Shown: positions 23,293 through 36,773 of the stretch, in pieces | Layout of the letters: the number at the start of each line of letters is the position of its first letter | Numbering within the stretch: the stretch's first letter is position 1 | Source: Cucumis sativus | Lineage: Eukaryota > Streptophyta > Magnoliopsida > Cucurbitales > Cucurbitaceae | DNA: 64,000 bases | NCBI RefSeq assembly: GCF_000004075.3 | Contig: NC_026660.2 | Span: 28,337,498-28,401,497 of the forward strand | Direction: 5' to 3' | Notes under the pieces: model-generated | The model's input: only the letters and a program-made list of their open reading frames with translations | What the model was told of the DNA's origin: nothing | Databases searched by the model: none | Position numbers and translations under genes: made by a program

Positions 23293-26200
23293 TCAAGTTG
23301 ATAGCCTACGACTGTTATAACAAAAGGAACCAATCAGTTCATGAATAGTGAAATGAAGTAAAAAGAAGTTGAATAGAAATTGGAAATATGAAATGAAGTT
23401 TTTGAGTTGGAACCTTTTGGCGTAAAGGGTTCTGGTGTTTTTATTTTCCTCTGATTTCCCTGCTGCTGCTGCTGCTTCCTTTTCTTTCACTGCTGCTTCT
23501 CTCTTCATTTTCTTAGATTCTACTTCCATGGCTTTTGTTAATGCATCAACTTTTTTCATGAGCATCTGCCAAGAAGTTCATCTTATTCAAGAGAATTTAA
23601 AGGTAGATAGATATATGGAGAGAAAGAGAGGTTGGATGAGTGACCTTTATTTCTTCATCTTTTGCATTCAAGTTACCATCTTTTACTTCACATAGCTTCC
23701 TCAAATTGATGACCTCTTTCTGTATTTTGTCATACAGAAAACCCGAAACTGTATCTTCATTTTCGAGGTTGATTGGTTCTTTATTGTCCAATTCTTCACC
23801 ATCATTGGTTTCCTTGGAGTCTGTTATGGTAGCATTTCTGTTTTCTTTGTTTCCTCTCATTTCATTACCCTCCTTTTCATCAATATCAACCACTCTACTT
23901 CTACCAGTAGCCCACATACTCTTCTTTATCACATTTTCACGGGCTGAGGCATATTTTTTCTTCAAGCTGTTCGATCGACTTAACTCTGGTGCAGTGGCCT
24001 TTTCATAATCTGCTGTTTGCACAAGAATATTGGAATTTTTGGTGATGGTTGAAGGCCTAGACAATGAAGTTGACCTCTTCCTTCCATTACTTGTCAAGAA
24101 GCCTAAGATGTTATTTGATCTTTCTGCTTTAGGAGATCCACAAATTGCATTGCTATTCAGTGAGGAAATTTGTATTTGCTTTAACCCTTCTTCCAATGTT
24201 TTCAACCTCAGCTTGAATTTTTCCTGCAGTTCGATAAAAAAAATTTCAGCAAAAAAACGAGAGAATACCTCTTTGTATTAAACAGAAAAAGTGATACATA
24301 TTTACCACCTTGAGTTGTGCTTCTGCCTTGGCTGTTCTTTCAGAAATAGCTAACTTCTCTTTCACTCTTTGCAACTCCGCCTATGATTTGCCAAAAACAA
24401 AGTTAAGCTATATAAATTGCAAAAATTTTGGTCAAGAACTATGATAAAACACAATTCAAACTCAGGTTTTTCAAGTACCTGCAACAACTTTCTCTCTTCC
24501 AGCCACTGCTTGACAGGCATAACTTTGTCATTTTCATCCTTCCACTCATTCGCCACCACAGTAGCAACACGGTGCGCCGAGACTTTAGCTCTTGCCAATT
24601 CTCTCTCAAGAGTCCTCTTCTCTTCCTGATTGTTCAAATACAGATCAGTGACTTGACACTTGATGGAACATCAAAACACACTTAAGCCATTTCCATAAAC
24701 TTACATGTAATTCTTCAATCTGTCGCTTGTAATCTCGAACCATGTTGGCTGTGGCTCCTCCAGCTAGAATGGCTTCCTCTAGATCCTCAATGGTTTGGCC
24801 AAGCCTTTCAACCTCAATTACTTTCTGGCGATTTGTTTTCTCTAGGATTCTGTTCTCTTCCTGCTCGTAATCCAATGACATGGTTATTCTTTACTTCATA
24901 AACCTAACCTTTGAGAAATGCAATTGAATTATGTAAAATGCATCATTGCCTGGCAAATTTCAATCTGTCTCTTCAGCTCAAAGTTGTGATTTTGAACTTC
25001 CTCGACAATGAGAGCTCTCTCAAGCGCACTTCGTAAAATTTTTTCCGCTTCAAGCAGCGCTGCTTCCTTCGACTTTGTGAGACGCTCCAAGGCTTTCTTA
25101 TCCTCTTGCAGTAATGCAACCTGAAAGGCACAAAAAATATGCGAACATTTTGGCAATATGGAGTGGCAGATATAATTCACGATAAGTTTCACGGCTCACC
25201 TCATTCTTGTAGATTTTGATTTCGGCTTCAAGAGGAGCGACGACCGACGCAAGAGTAAGAGAATCATCATCTTTCTGATTTGCATATACCCTTCTGAGAG
25301 TAGCTTCAGCAGCATATTGTGCAGCTACTGCATCCTTCTTCTCAGTTGTTAGTTTCTTTATTTCAAGGTTCTGCATATTCATAACTTTATGAGATTAACA
25401 TGTCAGTAAAAGTAAAATAAACTATAGAGGCAAACTAGCAACCTTGTGTTCAAGAAGATTTTCAGTGGCTCTAAGCTTGTCATCAAGTTTATCAACTTCA
25501 CTTTTCAGCTGAGAATTATGAATTGAAAAAGCAGTTAGGAGTTAGAACATGTTAATAGTTCATTGATTTGATTACAAATAATTCAAGCAGTAACCTCTTC
25601 TAGTGCTTTATCTTTCTGGGCTTCTGTGGCTTTCAAGGCTTTGATTTCACAGCGAGCAGTTCCCAGCTCCCTGTTTTTCTCTATAAATTTTGAAAGGCAA
25701 AAGAAAAAAACAAAGGACTGATAGGACCCAATATTGGTATAGAAGTAAAGAAAATAACATTGGAAATGTATTATGATATTGAAATGAAATTTACTTATGA
25801 ACTTTTATAACAATTTTGTTGCCAATTTTCTGTTCCTAAAAATTGTGCCTGTTTTTAAATTTTGTTTTGGCATTATTTATTTATTTTTACAACCCGTTTT
25901 AAATCATAAGACAAATTCTAAAACAGTTTTTTTACTTAACAAAATCAGTGGATAGCAACACAAAATAAGTTCTTTGAAACCCTTTACTATACAACATTTC
26001 CACTAATGCCTCCTAATCACAATTATGCCCTCTTAATATCATAATAGTACCTTTTATATTATTCCCCTAATAATTTTTTCTAATTAAAGATAGACAGATA
26101 CTTGTATAAATGGAGAAATTTTGATGTAATTCTTTTTGGAAAGATACATTATTATGGTGGTTGTTCTTGTTGTATATCAAACAAATCATTACCATAATTA

Positions 26201-26853
26201 ATATACCCTTGAAAGACACTACTACTACTACTACTACTGATGAATTGTAACTTCATAATCAATAATTAAAATAAGAAATGGAATTAGAGAAAATTCATTC
26301 TTTCCTCCATTTTATAACATGTTTGATAGTGATTTTATTAAAATCATTACAAAACAAAATTTAATCACTTAAAAATCAAATTTATGTAATAAAATTAAAC
26401 ATTAGAAATATATATTGATTTTGCATGCCAGTTTTTGAAGTAATAAAACAAACTATTATCAGAAACAACCAGAAGAAGGCATGGTTAAGTGATTTCATAT
26501 AAGACAAAAATAAAACAGAGACTAAACAACCAAAATCAACTAGTCACAAAAGCACTTCCACTTAACAAAAAAGAAAACAGACCAACCTATATATAATAAG
26601 ATAAATGCAAATGAATCCAACAGTTCACCTCATTAAGAAAGAAACCATTTTTCACCTTTGAAAGCTCAAGAATAGCAATGGGGTTGCTTTAAATTAAACA
26701 ACTGATGTCACTACAAATGAAACCAATGTGAGAAGAAGAAGAAGAAGAACCTGAAAGAAGGTTATGTAAACGGTTGAGCTCCAACACAACGGGATCAGGA
26801 TGAACAACACAAGCCTCTTCTCTGCCGACATGTTCTTCGTAATAATTCACCAT
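23293..26853 (-). CDS. MAP70.5-like: Microtubule-associated protein 70, MAP70.5-like
   Basis: MAP70 proteins are plant-specific coiled-coil proteins that bind cortical microtubules; MAP70.5 with MAP70.1 shapes secondary wall patterning in xylem. Eleven exons keep frame: 26853-26751, 25680-25595, 25508-25443, 25370-25200, 25120-24950, 24860-24705, 24625-24479, 24380-24309, 24223-23645, 23565-23414 and 23311-23293, for 573 residues. Coiled coil runs from about residue 25 to 330, with the family phrases HPDPVVLELNRL, ALVAAQYAAEATLRR-type (here VAAQYAAEATLRRV), APLEAEIK, ALERALIVEEVQNHNFELKR and ANEWKDENDKVMPVKQWLEER. The short N-terminus without the long Ser-rich leader of MAP70.1 to 4 points to the MAP70.5 branch. 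A basic Ser-rich region and a second helix near the C-terminus follow, and the end is SRRLST. Intron 5 starts with GC (24949-24948) instead of GT. Intron 1 is 1.07 kb. Confidence 0.92.
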
Positions 26854-27403
26854 ATTCCACACCACAAAATTTCCAAAACAACAGAAAAGAAAAGTTAGGA
26901 ATCTTATTTATTGAAAGAAGAATAGAAAAGAGGGGAAGGGGAGTGAGGTTTTTATTGAGGGGAGAAAAAAAGAGTCCAATATCTTAAGGGATTGGCCGTA
27001 AAGAGAGGAAAAGGGAGAGATTTGAAAAGGGAGAATTTCGTAGCCGGCAAAGCCGGCTTCTTCCCTCCGACTTCACAGTAACGGTCACTTTCTTTTAATA
27101 TTTCATATCTTTAATTATATTTAATTTAAATAGAGATGAAATCATTTTAATTTCTTTTGGGGTTTAAGTTTAGATTTTAGAATCCTCAACCGCTAATCCA
27201 TTTGATTACATAAAGTAATTATGATTAAAATTGTAGAGAGAAAAACGCTTTTTTTCATCATTAAGTGTGATAGTTAACCACAACAACAATCTAATCAAGA
27301 TATCTACATTTAACCTTTTTTTTTCTTTCTTTTTAAATTTGAACTTAGGATCATTTTATTCTCGATATTCTATTACCTAACTTATGAGAACGATTGGCAT
27401 CTC

Positions 27404-27422
27404 CACACACACACACACACAC
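27404..27422. repeat. (AC)n microsatellite
   Basis: About nine AC units lie in intergenic DNA. Confidence 0.85.
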
Positions 27423-30157
27423 AAAAAATAAAAAGTTTGAATAGTTAACAGGATCATTTTCTTCAAATGCCTTTAAGATTTGACTTTTATGTTTAGAAAA
27501 TGCTCTCATTTTTCTATTTGAGTCTATTAATATGATGTGTGTAGCAGAGTGTTGATTACAGGGATTGGGGGTATGGCATTTAATCTCATTTTTTATGCCT
27601 TTCAATTCCTATCCCTTTTATTCATACCCTCTTCTTTTTAGAGTATCTATTTTTCCAAAATCTTGTATTCAGTTTGAATATCTAAACTTTCCTTCTTCTC
27701 ATATATATATATACCTTTTGTTTAAGCTTAATAGTTATTCAAATTGTGTTAAGAATGGTTAAAAATAAATAGTCTAAATTGGTCTTTCTTTCTTTTTTTC
27801 TCATTCATTTTATATACATACACACGGTAAAAGTGAATCTTATGTGAATCGAAGAGTTATTTATTCATTTAAAGGTTGTCCAAGAAAAGGTCTAAAAGAT
27901 CATAGTGGAATTTCTAAACTCATATGACACTCGGAGAAGGCATGAGGGAATATGCGTCTCAATAGGAAAAGTCAATACCTTAGAGTGTGCACCGTCTGGT
28001 AGAACCTATAAATATATATCAATAAGGAAATAACCAAGTTGCATCGGTCTGACACTCCATGCAATTAACTTCGGCACTAAAATAATCTCAACCTCGACAT
28101 CGTCATCTTGACATGTAACAGAGATGAGTATGAGAGGAATAATGGCCTCTGAATATCTCCATTCGATGATCCTAAAGGATCTCTTATACATATTAGTTCA
28201 TTGGAGGATATGATTCAATCCCGAAACAAATAAAACAAACCAAAGTTATTGGGGAGTGAGTGAATATGAATATTGTGGAGTAAGGCAGTCCATATATTTC
28301 ATGTGATGGTAAAGAGAGAAGTGTTATGAATTTGGTTGAAAATGGTTTGAAAACTTTTAATCAAATGGATAAGAATAGAGTGTGGTCAAGGTCTTGTTGT
28401 GTTGTGGTGATGGAAAGCTATGGATTTGGAGACATCACATTGTTGCTTAAGCGCTAAATTTTGCTTAAAGTAAGCCTTTTCTAAGCATTTCTGGAAGAAA
28501 TTCAAACATAAAAGTTAATGTCATTTATATGATATGATATTTGAATTTCAAACTTAGAGGAAAAAACCTAAAGTGGCTTGAAAGATTTTAAACTTTTTAT
28601 TAGGATTACAAAGTCATTCATTAATTAAACTCTTCTTTGCTTGAAAGTATAATAATTACATTAGAACTAAGAGTAGACATTTGGCAATGGATTTGTTTAA
28701 TTGGGTTTTGCCACAAAGGGAAGAGTTGTTAGTTCAACAACACCCATTATCCTTAGCAACACAAAACCTAACTTTCAAGCTCTAAAATATACCAACAAAT
28801 TCAATTTCAAATTTAATTTATAAACAGTGAGAGTTTTAGTATATTTGATTGTAAAACTTTTGCAATTGTAAACTTAGTAAGAGTTAGGAATCATAATTTG
28901 AAAATGAGATAAAATGAATGGAATTAGTTACATAGATATCAATTTAAGTCCAACAATTGATTGTGCTTGGTTGGGGCATTTTATAAGAGTAGACAAAGTG
29001 TTTTTCTTTGTAGATGGGATTTGTAAGGCAAAAAGATACATCCAATCAACCATTTGTTTCCAAATTATTTTCTGTTTATCATTTCTAAATATTGATGAAG
29101 TGTAATTATTGAAGTATAGAATTAAGAAGTTTTGGATGCAGAAGTACGAAATTTTCTATAAACTTCATAAATGGATCTCTCACTTTTCAAAGTGTAGTTT
29201 AAAGACTTTGGACTTAAAATTATCATTTATTAGAATTCTTTTGGATGTTATCGATAGAGTTATGATGCAAGATTTTGAGTTTAATTAAGAATGAGACATA
29301 AATAAATCAATATCACATTTGAATGTGAGAGATCACAAGAACATGAATGGATGATTAAGAAAGACTTCAAAGAATTGAAAGTCGTTATCTATACCAACAA
29401 AATGCACATTCATTTTTTATACTTCACCAATAAAAACTTCAAAATTAGACGTGTTTAGATTGAAACATTTCTCATATTACAAAAAAAAAATGATGGCTAG
29501 GTGTTTGTTTTTACTCTTTAAATATTATTAAATTTTATAGCATGTTTGAATGTTTTCTTCCATTTAAATAAATATTCATGTATGATATAATCAAGATATT
29601 GAAGACCAACTTAGAGGTTGCTTGGGATGGAAATAATATATTGTCAAAAACAAAACTCACTATCACATATTAAGTGACAATTGATATTGATATGATTGAA
29701 TTTATTGTTTGAATTTTTTGACATCTCTATTAGCTATTTTCAAATCTATATTTATACTGTTTTTTTTTTCTTAAGATTTAATTTTAGTTTCTAAAATTAT
29801 AGTAGTAAAGAATTCTAAACTTGTTTCCAAGTCCATCTTGAATATTTCAATACGATCCATTAGAATAAATTTTCATAAGAATCAATACATATATGAATAA
29901 AGAAATAATATTAATTCATAAAAAAGAAAAGAAAAAGAAAGTTAGTGACATATAATATAAATATATTAAATTATGATCTATTTAAAGTAGTTAATGAAGT
30001 AGATCAAATTTATTGAGTGTATTAAATCCATTAAACGTATGAACAAATTATAACACATGTATCATTAGTGTATCAATCAAGTGTATTTAATTGATTGAGC
30101 GTGTTTATATGAAGATTAGCAAATGTATCACCAATACAAATGAATGATGTATGAGTA

Positions 30158-30177
30158 GGCCCAACAAAGGAAGCCCA
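30158..30177. promoter_or_regulatory. Site II-like pair upstream of FRS10
   Basis: GGCCCA (30158-30163) and AGCCCA (30172-30177) match TCP-factor site II words (reverse TGGGCC and TGGGCT). They lie about 390 bases before the FRS10 start codon, a usual place for the core promoter of a broadly expressed gene with a leader. Confidence 0.45.
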
Positions 30178-30554
30178 AAACTTCAAATTTGGGTTGGGTG
30201 AACGCTCCCACCGCTTCGGTGGAAATCACCTGGAGAAGAGCAAAGGAAAAGAAACCGGAGGTGGAACTTGTAAGAACATAAACACAACCCAGCCGGTGAG
30301 CTTACAATTGAACAACAACGAGGGTTTAATCCTCACACCCCTCATCTATGGTACGTAATTCTTTCTGGGTTTATGGATTTGAGTTCAATTCACCTTTAAA
30401 CCCACTAAAATTTAACCTTTTATTTCTCTTGGACGTAAATTCTTGTCATGTCTGTAACTGTAAACGAGAGTCATCAACATCAATAGATTTAACTTTTGCA
30501 CTCTGGGTTCCATCTTTGTCTTAAGAAATTTGATGTGTTAGACTCCGTTTGCCC

Positions 30555-32815
30555 ATGGCTTCCATACCTTCGAAAAATGTTTGGATTCGACGGCAGCAAT
30601 GCCCTTGTGGGGATTGGAAATGTTATGTTTCGTACGATGGAGAGGGCGAAGAAACTTCTGTGGCAGCTCAGTTGGTGAAGTCTGAAAGAGTTTCATCTGA
30701 AGCTATGGTTGCTCCTTATGTGGGTATGGTGTTTAAAAGCGACAATGATGCGTTTGAGTACTACGGGAATTTCGCTAGGAAGAATGGGTTTTCTATTAGG
30801 AAAGAGCGGTCGAGACTTAGCCCACAATTGGGTGTTTATAAACGAGATTTTGTTTGCTATCGTTCAGGATTTGCACCTGCTAAGAAAAAGCCCATTGGGG
30901 AGCATCATAGAGATAGGAAATCAGTGCGTTGTGGGTGTGATGCTAAGATGTATTTGTCAAAGGAAGTTAGTGAAGGAGTTGCACAATGGTTTGTAGTGCA
31001 ATTCAGTAATGTACATAACCACGAACTTCTTGAAGATGACCAAGTTCGCCTTCTTCCTGCTTATCGCAAAATTCATGAGGCTGATCAAGAGCGTATACTA
31101 TTGCTTTCCAAAGCCGGTTTTCCTATTCATCGTATAGTTAAAGTATTGGAACTGGAAAAGGGCATTCATGGAGGCCAATTGCCTTTTTTGGAAAGAGATG
31201 TCAGAAACTTTGTTCAAAATCGTAAGAAGATTGTTCAAGAACACGATGCAATGCTAAATGAAAAACGGGAGATTGATACAATGGAGCTTCTAGAGGCTTG
31301 CAAAGCCACGAAAGAATCAGATGAAGAGTTTGTTTATGACTTTACAGTTGATGCAAATGATAAGGTTGAACATGTTGCTTGGTCATATGGGGACTCCGTT
31401 AATGCTTATGGCATGTTTGGGGACGTAGTCTATTTTGACACTACTTATTATTCAATCACATATGGGTTACTTTTAGGAGTGTGGCTTGGCATTGATAACC
31501 ATGGTAGGACCATTTTCTTTGGTTGTGTTTTGTTGCAAGATGAAACATCTCGTTCATTTGCATGGGCTTTGCAGGTAGATTGTATATTTCTCTCTTTGTT
31601 GTTCTTTTTCATATTAGTTTCTTTATGAAATTCTGAGCATTCGTGCATCTTCACCCTAAAATTACAGACCTTTATTCGTTTCATGAGAGGGGCATTCCCG
31701 CAGACAATTTTGACTGATCTTGATCCAGGGCTTAGAGATGCCATAAGAAGTGAATTACCTGGCACAAAGCATATAATTTCCAGATGGAATATTTTGTCAA
31801 AGGTATCTAGTTGGTTTTCTCTTCCTCTTGGATCTCGTTATGCAGAGTTCAAATCCGAATTTGATTTGCTGTATTCAGTGGAGAGTTCAGAGGATTTCGA
31901 AATTCGATGGAATCAGATGGTAGCAATGTTTGGCCTCGTTTCTGACAAGCACGTTGATTTACTATTTTCTTTCCGGGAATACTGGGTACCATCATACATA
32001 AGAGGTTATCTTTTAGCTCAAATGGCAACGCCAACTTATTTCAAGGCTGTCGATACTTTCTTGAAAGGAATTTTTAGTGCACAGATGTGTTTGCGTAGCT
32101 TTTTTGAGCAGGTAAGTTTCTGGGAACGAATACTTTCCTGGAGAAATCTTTGATTTTACAGCCCTTGGATTTGTAATTTTTGTTTTTCGAATTCTTCCAG
32201 GTTGGTATTTCAGCCAATTTCCAGAGCCACGAGCATCAGGTGATGCAGTATTTGCAAGTAAAGACAAATATACCAATCGAAGAACATGCACAAAGCATCC
32301 TCACCCCTTTTGCCTTCAATGCTTTGCAACATGAATTAGTATTGGCCATGCAGTATGCTGCATCTGAAATGGCAGATGGTTCGTATCTCATACACCACTT
32401 CAAGAAGATGGATGGAGAGCGTCTTGTGATGTGGATTGCAGACAGTGAACAGATTCACTGCTCTTGTAAGGAATTTGAATCCTCAGGCTTGCTATGCAGA
32501 CATGCTTTACGCATTTTCATTATAAAGAATTACTTTCAGCTTCCAGATAAATACTATTTAAGTAGATGGAGGCGGGAAAGCTCTCTAGGCTTAGGTGATG
32601 GTCATGGTATTGAGAGTAACGATGGTGATTGGTTTCATGAATATCAGCGCCTTACTGAGGCCCTTTTTGCAGAATCTTCCATTACTAAGGAACGAAGTGA
32701 GCATGTACGTAGGGAACTAATGAAGGAGATCACAAGGCTTCTTAACGATATTAGGAGAATGCCTGAGAGTGAAGGAATTGCAGCTATGGATTTGACTGAA
32801 TCACTAAATGGTTAA
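30555..32815 (+). CDS. FRS10: FAR1-related sequence 10 (FRS10), MULE-derived transcription regulator
   Basis: FAR1/FHY3 family proteins are nuclear regulators tamed from Mutator-like transposases. Exons 30555-31574, 31668-32111 and 32201-32815 give 692 residues, against about 685 in Arabidopsis FRS10. The N-terminus MASIPSKNVWIRRQQCPCGD matches that protein, which fixes the start. The FAR1 DNA-binding domain (about 60-160) keeps the C2H2 set C101, C126/C128, H154 and H156. The MULE domain follows, with YFDTTY (D295) and ILTDLDPG (D357) at the places of the first two catalytic Asp of the transposase. The SWIM zinc finger has C575-x-C577-x9-C587-x-H589. There is no terminal inverted repeat or other sign of a mobile element around the gene, and the two short introns are host-like, so this is a settled host gene. 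Confidence 0.95.
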
Positions 32816-34037
32816 TGCATCTGTAAAGAGATCATTAAAAATTTGACTTTCTCCCCAACTGATTGTTCTTACAGTGGAGATTGCTGGGTATGATTCTTTA
32901 TCTGACATTCATCCATTTGTCTCTGCCAACAATACCTCATATTGAGAAAAGACGAACTGGCAGAAGATGGTGATAGAAGAAGGACATCGAATTCATATCT
33001 GTTGATACTTTGGACGATGTAATATTAAGGAAGAGAACTGCATGCTTGGAATTGTAATGGTTGTACAAGCTGTTGAGTCATTTTTATGTGTACTGTAAAT
33101 AAGAATGTGCCGGGTTAGCGGCTAGAATGTCTAAGAGTACAGTTATTGTTTGAGGCAGTTCTGCACTGTACGTTGTCTCTAGCATCTGGAGAATTCAGCG
33201 TGCATGATTTTGATGCTTAGATGAATGATTTATATCAATCTCAGAACGAACGGCTCTGCTTATAGCATATATGGACCTACACTGACCAAACCTGGCTACT
33301 TGCTTTATAAAACTAAACTGAATGTTCTGGTCATTGTTAGATGAATGGTGCAGCATTCTTTCTTGAATTTTGTATGATTGTTGGATTGTAGATAACTTTT
33401 GAAAGATTAATTTGGGACCTATTTTTCAGACAATTGGAATTAGTCTGTATCAGATAGTTCTCCCTTTCTATTTTTCCTTGCAGAGAAGGGACTCCCTTCC
33501 ATTTATGGTGTAGGGTGGGCCCATAATAACACAAATTGGCATCTTTGTTTTCTTTCTTCTCTGTCAGTGGTTGATCCAGGACTTGGAAATAGGAAGTCGA
33601 ATCCATCTATTTCCTGGACTCTCGCCATTTATTCTGCAGATTCCTTCCAAATCTACCATTACAGCCAACAATTGTTTTATTTTATTACTTGCACCAGCAA
33701 AGTTCTATTTGTACGTGTCTGTCATTTTCGTTTGCGGAGGCTTATGAAGACGATTTCAATAATAAAAGTTGCAATAAAATCAATTTTCACCCATCTTCAT
33801 TACAGGAAAAAAAGAGACAAGGAAGCAAGGAAGATTTACTCTTATTATACAGTAGTATGGAGATCACATTCTATTAAACTGATACAGACTATGTTTTCAC
33901 AGGCACCAACACCATTAGTTTGTTCCAAGTACAGGGCTGAGCTTAACGGATAGAACTCTCTCTGGAAATGAAGATGACAGCAGATGACAGTCGAATTCAA
34001 ACCTTTATTTTGAAAGAGAGGGAGATAAAAGAGCATA
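32816..34037. other. Convergent intergenic region, FRS10 to DUF7722-like gene
   Basis: The stretch holds the FRS10 3' region and the 3' flank of the minus-strand small gene. An open frame at 33567-33953 is poor in composition and has no family I recognise. Nothing else is supported. Confidence 0.5.
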
Positions 34038-34331
34038 TCAATTCTGATCAGGCCATAAAAATGCACCCATTGCAAAGGCCCTCTTCTCCTCCAAACTGCC
34101 TTCAAAACTCAAGCCATATTCTTTGAGAAGGAGATCCAGCTTCCACTCCTCCATCTTCTGATAATCCGACTTCTTGTAGCGAGGGTAATGAAGAGGCATT
34201 TGAAACCCAGAATTGCATAATTCTTCATAACCCTTTTTCCCTTTTGAACTTCTCTCTTCACCATAGGCATGGGCCTCATTTGGGTTCCCAAGAAGATAAC
34301 TTACTGAATGAAGCAGCCCTCTTAAATCCAT
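34038..34331 (-). CDS. DUF7722-like small plant protein
   Basis: A single-exon ORF of 97 residues starts MDLRGLLHSVSYLLGNPNEA. Its second half carries the block QMPLHYPRYKKSDYQKMEEW, then LDLLLKEYGLSFEGSLEEKR and AFAMGAFLWPDQ, which I recall as the conserved core of small uncharacterised plant proteins (DUF7722). No signal peptide is clear and no catalytic motif is known. It is convergent with FRS10. The family assignment rests on recollection of that core; the coding call itself is strong because of its composition and clean start and stop. Confidence 0.8.
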   Translation of the reverse strand: MDLRGLLHSVSYLLGNPNEAHAYGEERSSKGKKGYEELCNSGFQMPLHYPRYKKSDYQKMEEWKLDLLLKEYGLSFEGSLEEKRAFAMGAFLWPDQN

Positions 34332-36014
34332 GGCTGGGTCTCTGTCAAAGAAAAGAAACAGAGAGAAACAGGAGAAGGAAAGTGTTTTTGTTTTGTAAGT
34401 TAAGACTCAAGAGGCAAGAGGGTGTGAATGGAATGCAAGCATATTTATAGGTGGTAAAAGAATAGGAAAAGAAAAGAAGTAGCAGACTATGCTGGTTTTG
34501 TGCAGAGAAATGGCCATTAATTAATGGTTGGTTATGTTTGGAAGGTTAGTAATAGGCTGATGCTTTCGTAAAGTAATTTTGAAATGAAGAATCGAGGGGG
34601 AATGATTGAGAAGGGAGTTGCGTATTGAGATTCAAAGTGGGGCTTTTTGTGGAAGAGTATGTGGAAATTAAGGTCAGTTTTGTTTTGTTTTGACAGAAAA
34701 AGTTGGGAGTTGCAGTTAGCCACTTAGGCATAGGTGGACACAAAAGAAGGAATTAAGGTTGTGGGGTACGGCATGGCATGGGAATCCTTCACGTATTGAA
34801 TGTGAGCCTGCTGAACCAAAAACCGGACTACCTAGCCAAATTTATTAGTACTACGGTTAGTACATATTCCTTCTACTTCACATGTCATTAAATGATATAT
34901 TCCTAAGAAGGCTTGACCAGGTACAAGGAGTTGGGAAGCGTGGAGTTACGAATTTCACTCATTTGTCTCGAAGACTTCGTGGATTCCACAACGTCAAATT
35001 TACGTCACACGAACTCTTTCGTAATAAGCACCATGTGTATAACTCTCTAGATTTCACAACTTGTTGGAGTAACTCTATTTTTGTCTCAATGAACCCGAAA
35101 CTTTTATCACGTGACAAACAATAGATGTGAAGATAATATAGAAAATTCCATTAATACTAAAATTTTTCCCATGATGCAATTTGAACCACACAGTTATTGT
35201 TGAGCTTATATTGGTGATTCATTCATTTTTGCTTTTCCAAAAATGATAACTCTGTGACTTTCACATAATGTGAAGTTGGGGGAAAATAGAAAGAAAAAAG
35301 AAAACATTTTAATTTCTCAATATTTTCATCGACCTGTTGATTAGTAAGATCTGGAAATCAAGCAGTTTAGTTTTGAAACTATGGGAACTCAAATAACATT
35401 AAGAATAAGAAAAAGGAGAAAAAGTGGGTGTCTGAAAATGGTAAGCAGAGTAAATTAAGGCGGAAGGAGGAGAAAGCGTTTTAGAATTTATAACGTAGAA
35501 GAAAAGAAATGTGGAGAATTATGAGTAAATTCATTCATTTACATCTCAATTCTTTTTGTTTTCTTTTTCTTAAAAAAGTTTATGAGTACGTGGCAACTCT
35601 TTAATTCCAGCCATATCAATGCATCATTTACTAAATTCTTCCTTACCCATTTATTACAAATTTCTTATAATACCAACTGTAATTAATATAAACTAAATTA
35701 AATTTTGTAATTACTGCCTCTATTCTATTGTACTTAATTTCAAATGGGAGAAAGAACAAAAACTTGTCACCACACCTATTTCTCTTTTTCTCTTTCTATT
35801 TACTTTAATATTTAAAAGTAACCAAGTTTTCTAATTATTCGTAATAGCAATAGCTGCCAAGTTCATGAATTGGTTCTGTATCAAGTGTTTCTTTAATTTA
35901 TGTTTTTATTCAATTGCTGTCGTTAACTATCATTAACCTTACAAATAGGGTTTAAAAAAGATGGAGTTTGGGATGAACATTGGAGCTTTTCTTGTAAGAG
36001 AGCTTTTGGCGAGT

Positions 36015-36022
36015 CCACGTGG
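36015..36022. promoter_or_regulatory. G-box CCACGTGG
   Basis: A perfect CCACGTGG palindrome lies 790 bases upstream of the TPD1-like start, beside a repeated ATGTGGATGCTG unit. A role is possible but untested. Confidence 0.35.
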
Positions 36023-36764
36023 ATGCTGATGTGGATGCTGATGTGGAGGGTAAACCACTCTACAACGTATTTCTCCCTTGGAAACCACATTATTTTTTGT
36101 CTTAATCCCTTCAACATCTTCTCTTGTACTGATTTCAAATTTCTTCTTTTTTTTTTCTCCAACGATTTAGTAGGTAACAATTAAATTCATTTATAATCAT
36201 AAAGTAGACATAATTTAAAAAAACTGACTTTTGGTGTGTGGGTAGGTATAAGAGTTTCCTTTCCTCCGACCAAATAAAGAGGAATTGGTAAGTCCAATTA
36301 CTCTTCTCCTACCAACGACTATGAAACGAAGATTCAATCTGAACCCACAGACAAGTAAATAAATAACGCCGCACATCAAAAGCCGACATCCCCTGTTTTT
36401 GGCGGCGTCTCTGTATTTTGCACCAAAAAGGATAAACCTTTCCCCTTCCCCACCCTCCCTCTTTCTCATCTTGATCCACCCAGTTTGAGCAATCCATATC
36501 CTCTCTTACACCTTACACCCTCCCCTTTAATGGCGTCCATCCACACTTCACTCTCCTTTTACATCTCTACCCCTCTCCATCTTTTCTTACTCCTCTTCTT
36601 CCATCGAATTTTGCACCCACTTCATACAATATCCCCTAACTTAGTCAACCCGCTACCAGACTAGAAGAAGACACTAACTATTCTTTGACTCATATAAACT
36701 ATTTTGTTCACACGTGTGCTCCCTCCATTCCTTTTAGATTCCTTGTAGCCTCTTCGTAAATGTC

Positions 36765-36773
36765 TTTTATATA
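36765..36773 (+). promoter_or_regulatory. TATA box of TPD1-like gene
   Basis: TTTTATATA followed by CTCCCC lies 43 bases before the ATG at 36816. This would place the transcription start about 10-20 bases before the start codon, a very short leader. Another start further upstream is possible. Confidence 0.4.

Larger units (their letters stand above)
26854..30554. other. Intergenic region between MAP70 and FRS10 (3.7 kb)
   Basis: The left end is the MAP70 promoter and leader. An (AC)n run lies at 27404-27422. The middle is AT-rich with no supported gene; the complex stretch 27950-28250 has short frames that I could not match to any family and may be an old repeat. From 30150 onward the sequence is promoter-like for FRS10, with two site II words and probably a leader with an intron near 30350. 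Confidence 0.55.

Noticed and set aside
30496-30678. Another frame overlapping the FRS10 start
   Set aside because: The FRS10 frame matches the known N-terminus; the other has no ATG at its beginning and no motif.
33567-33953. Plus-strand frame of 128 codons between two convergent genes
   Set aside because: Composition is uneven, there is no motif, and it overlaps the 3' regions of both neighbours.
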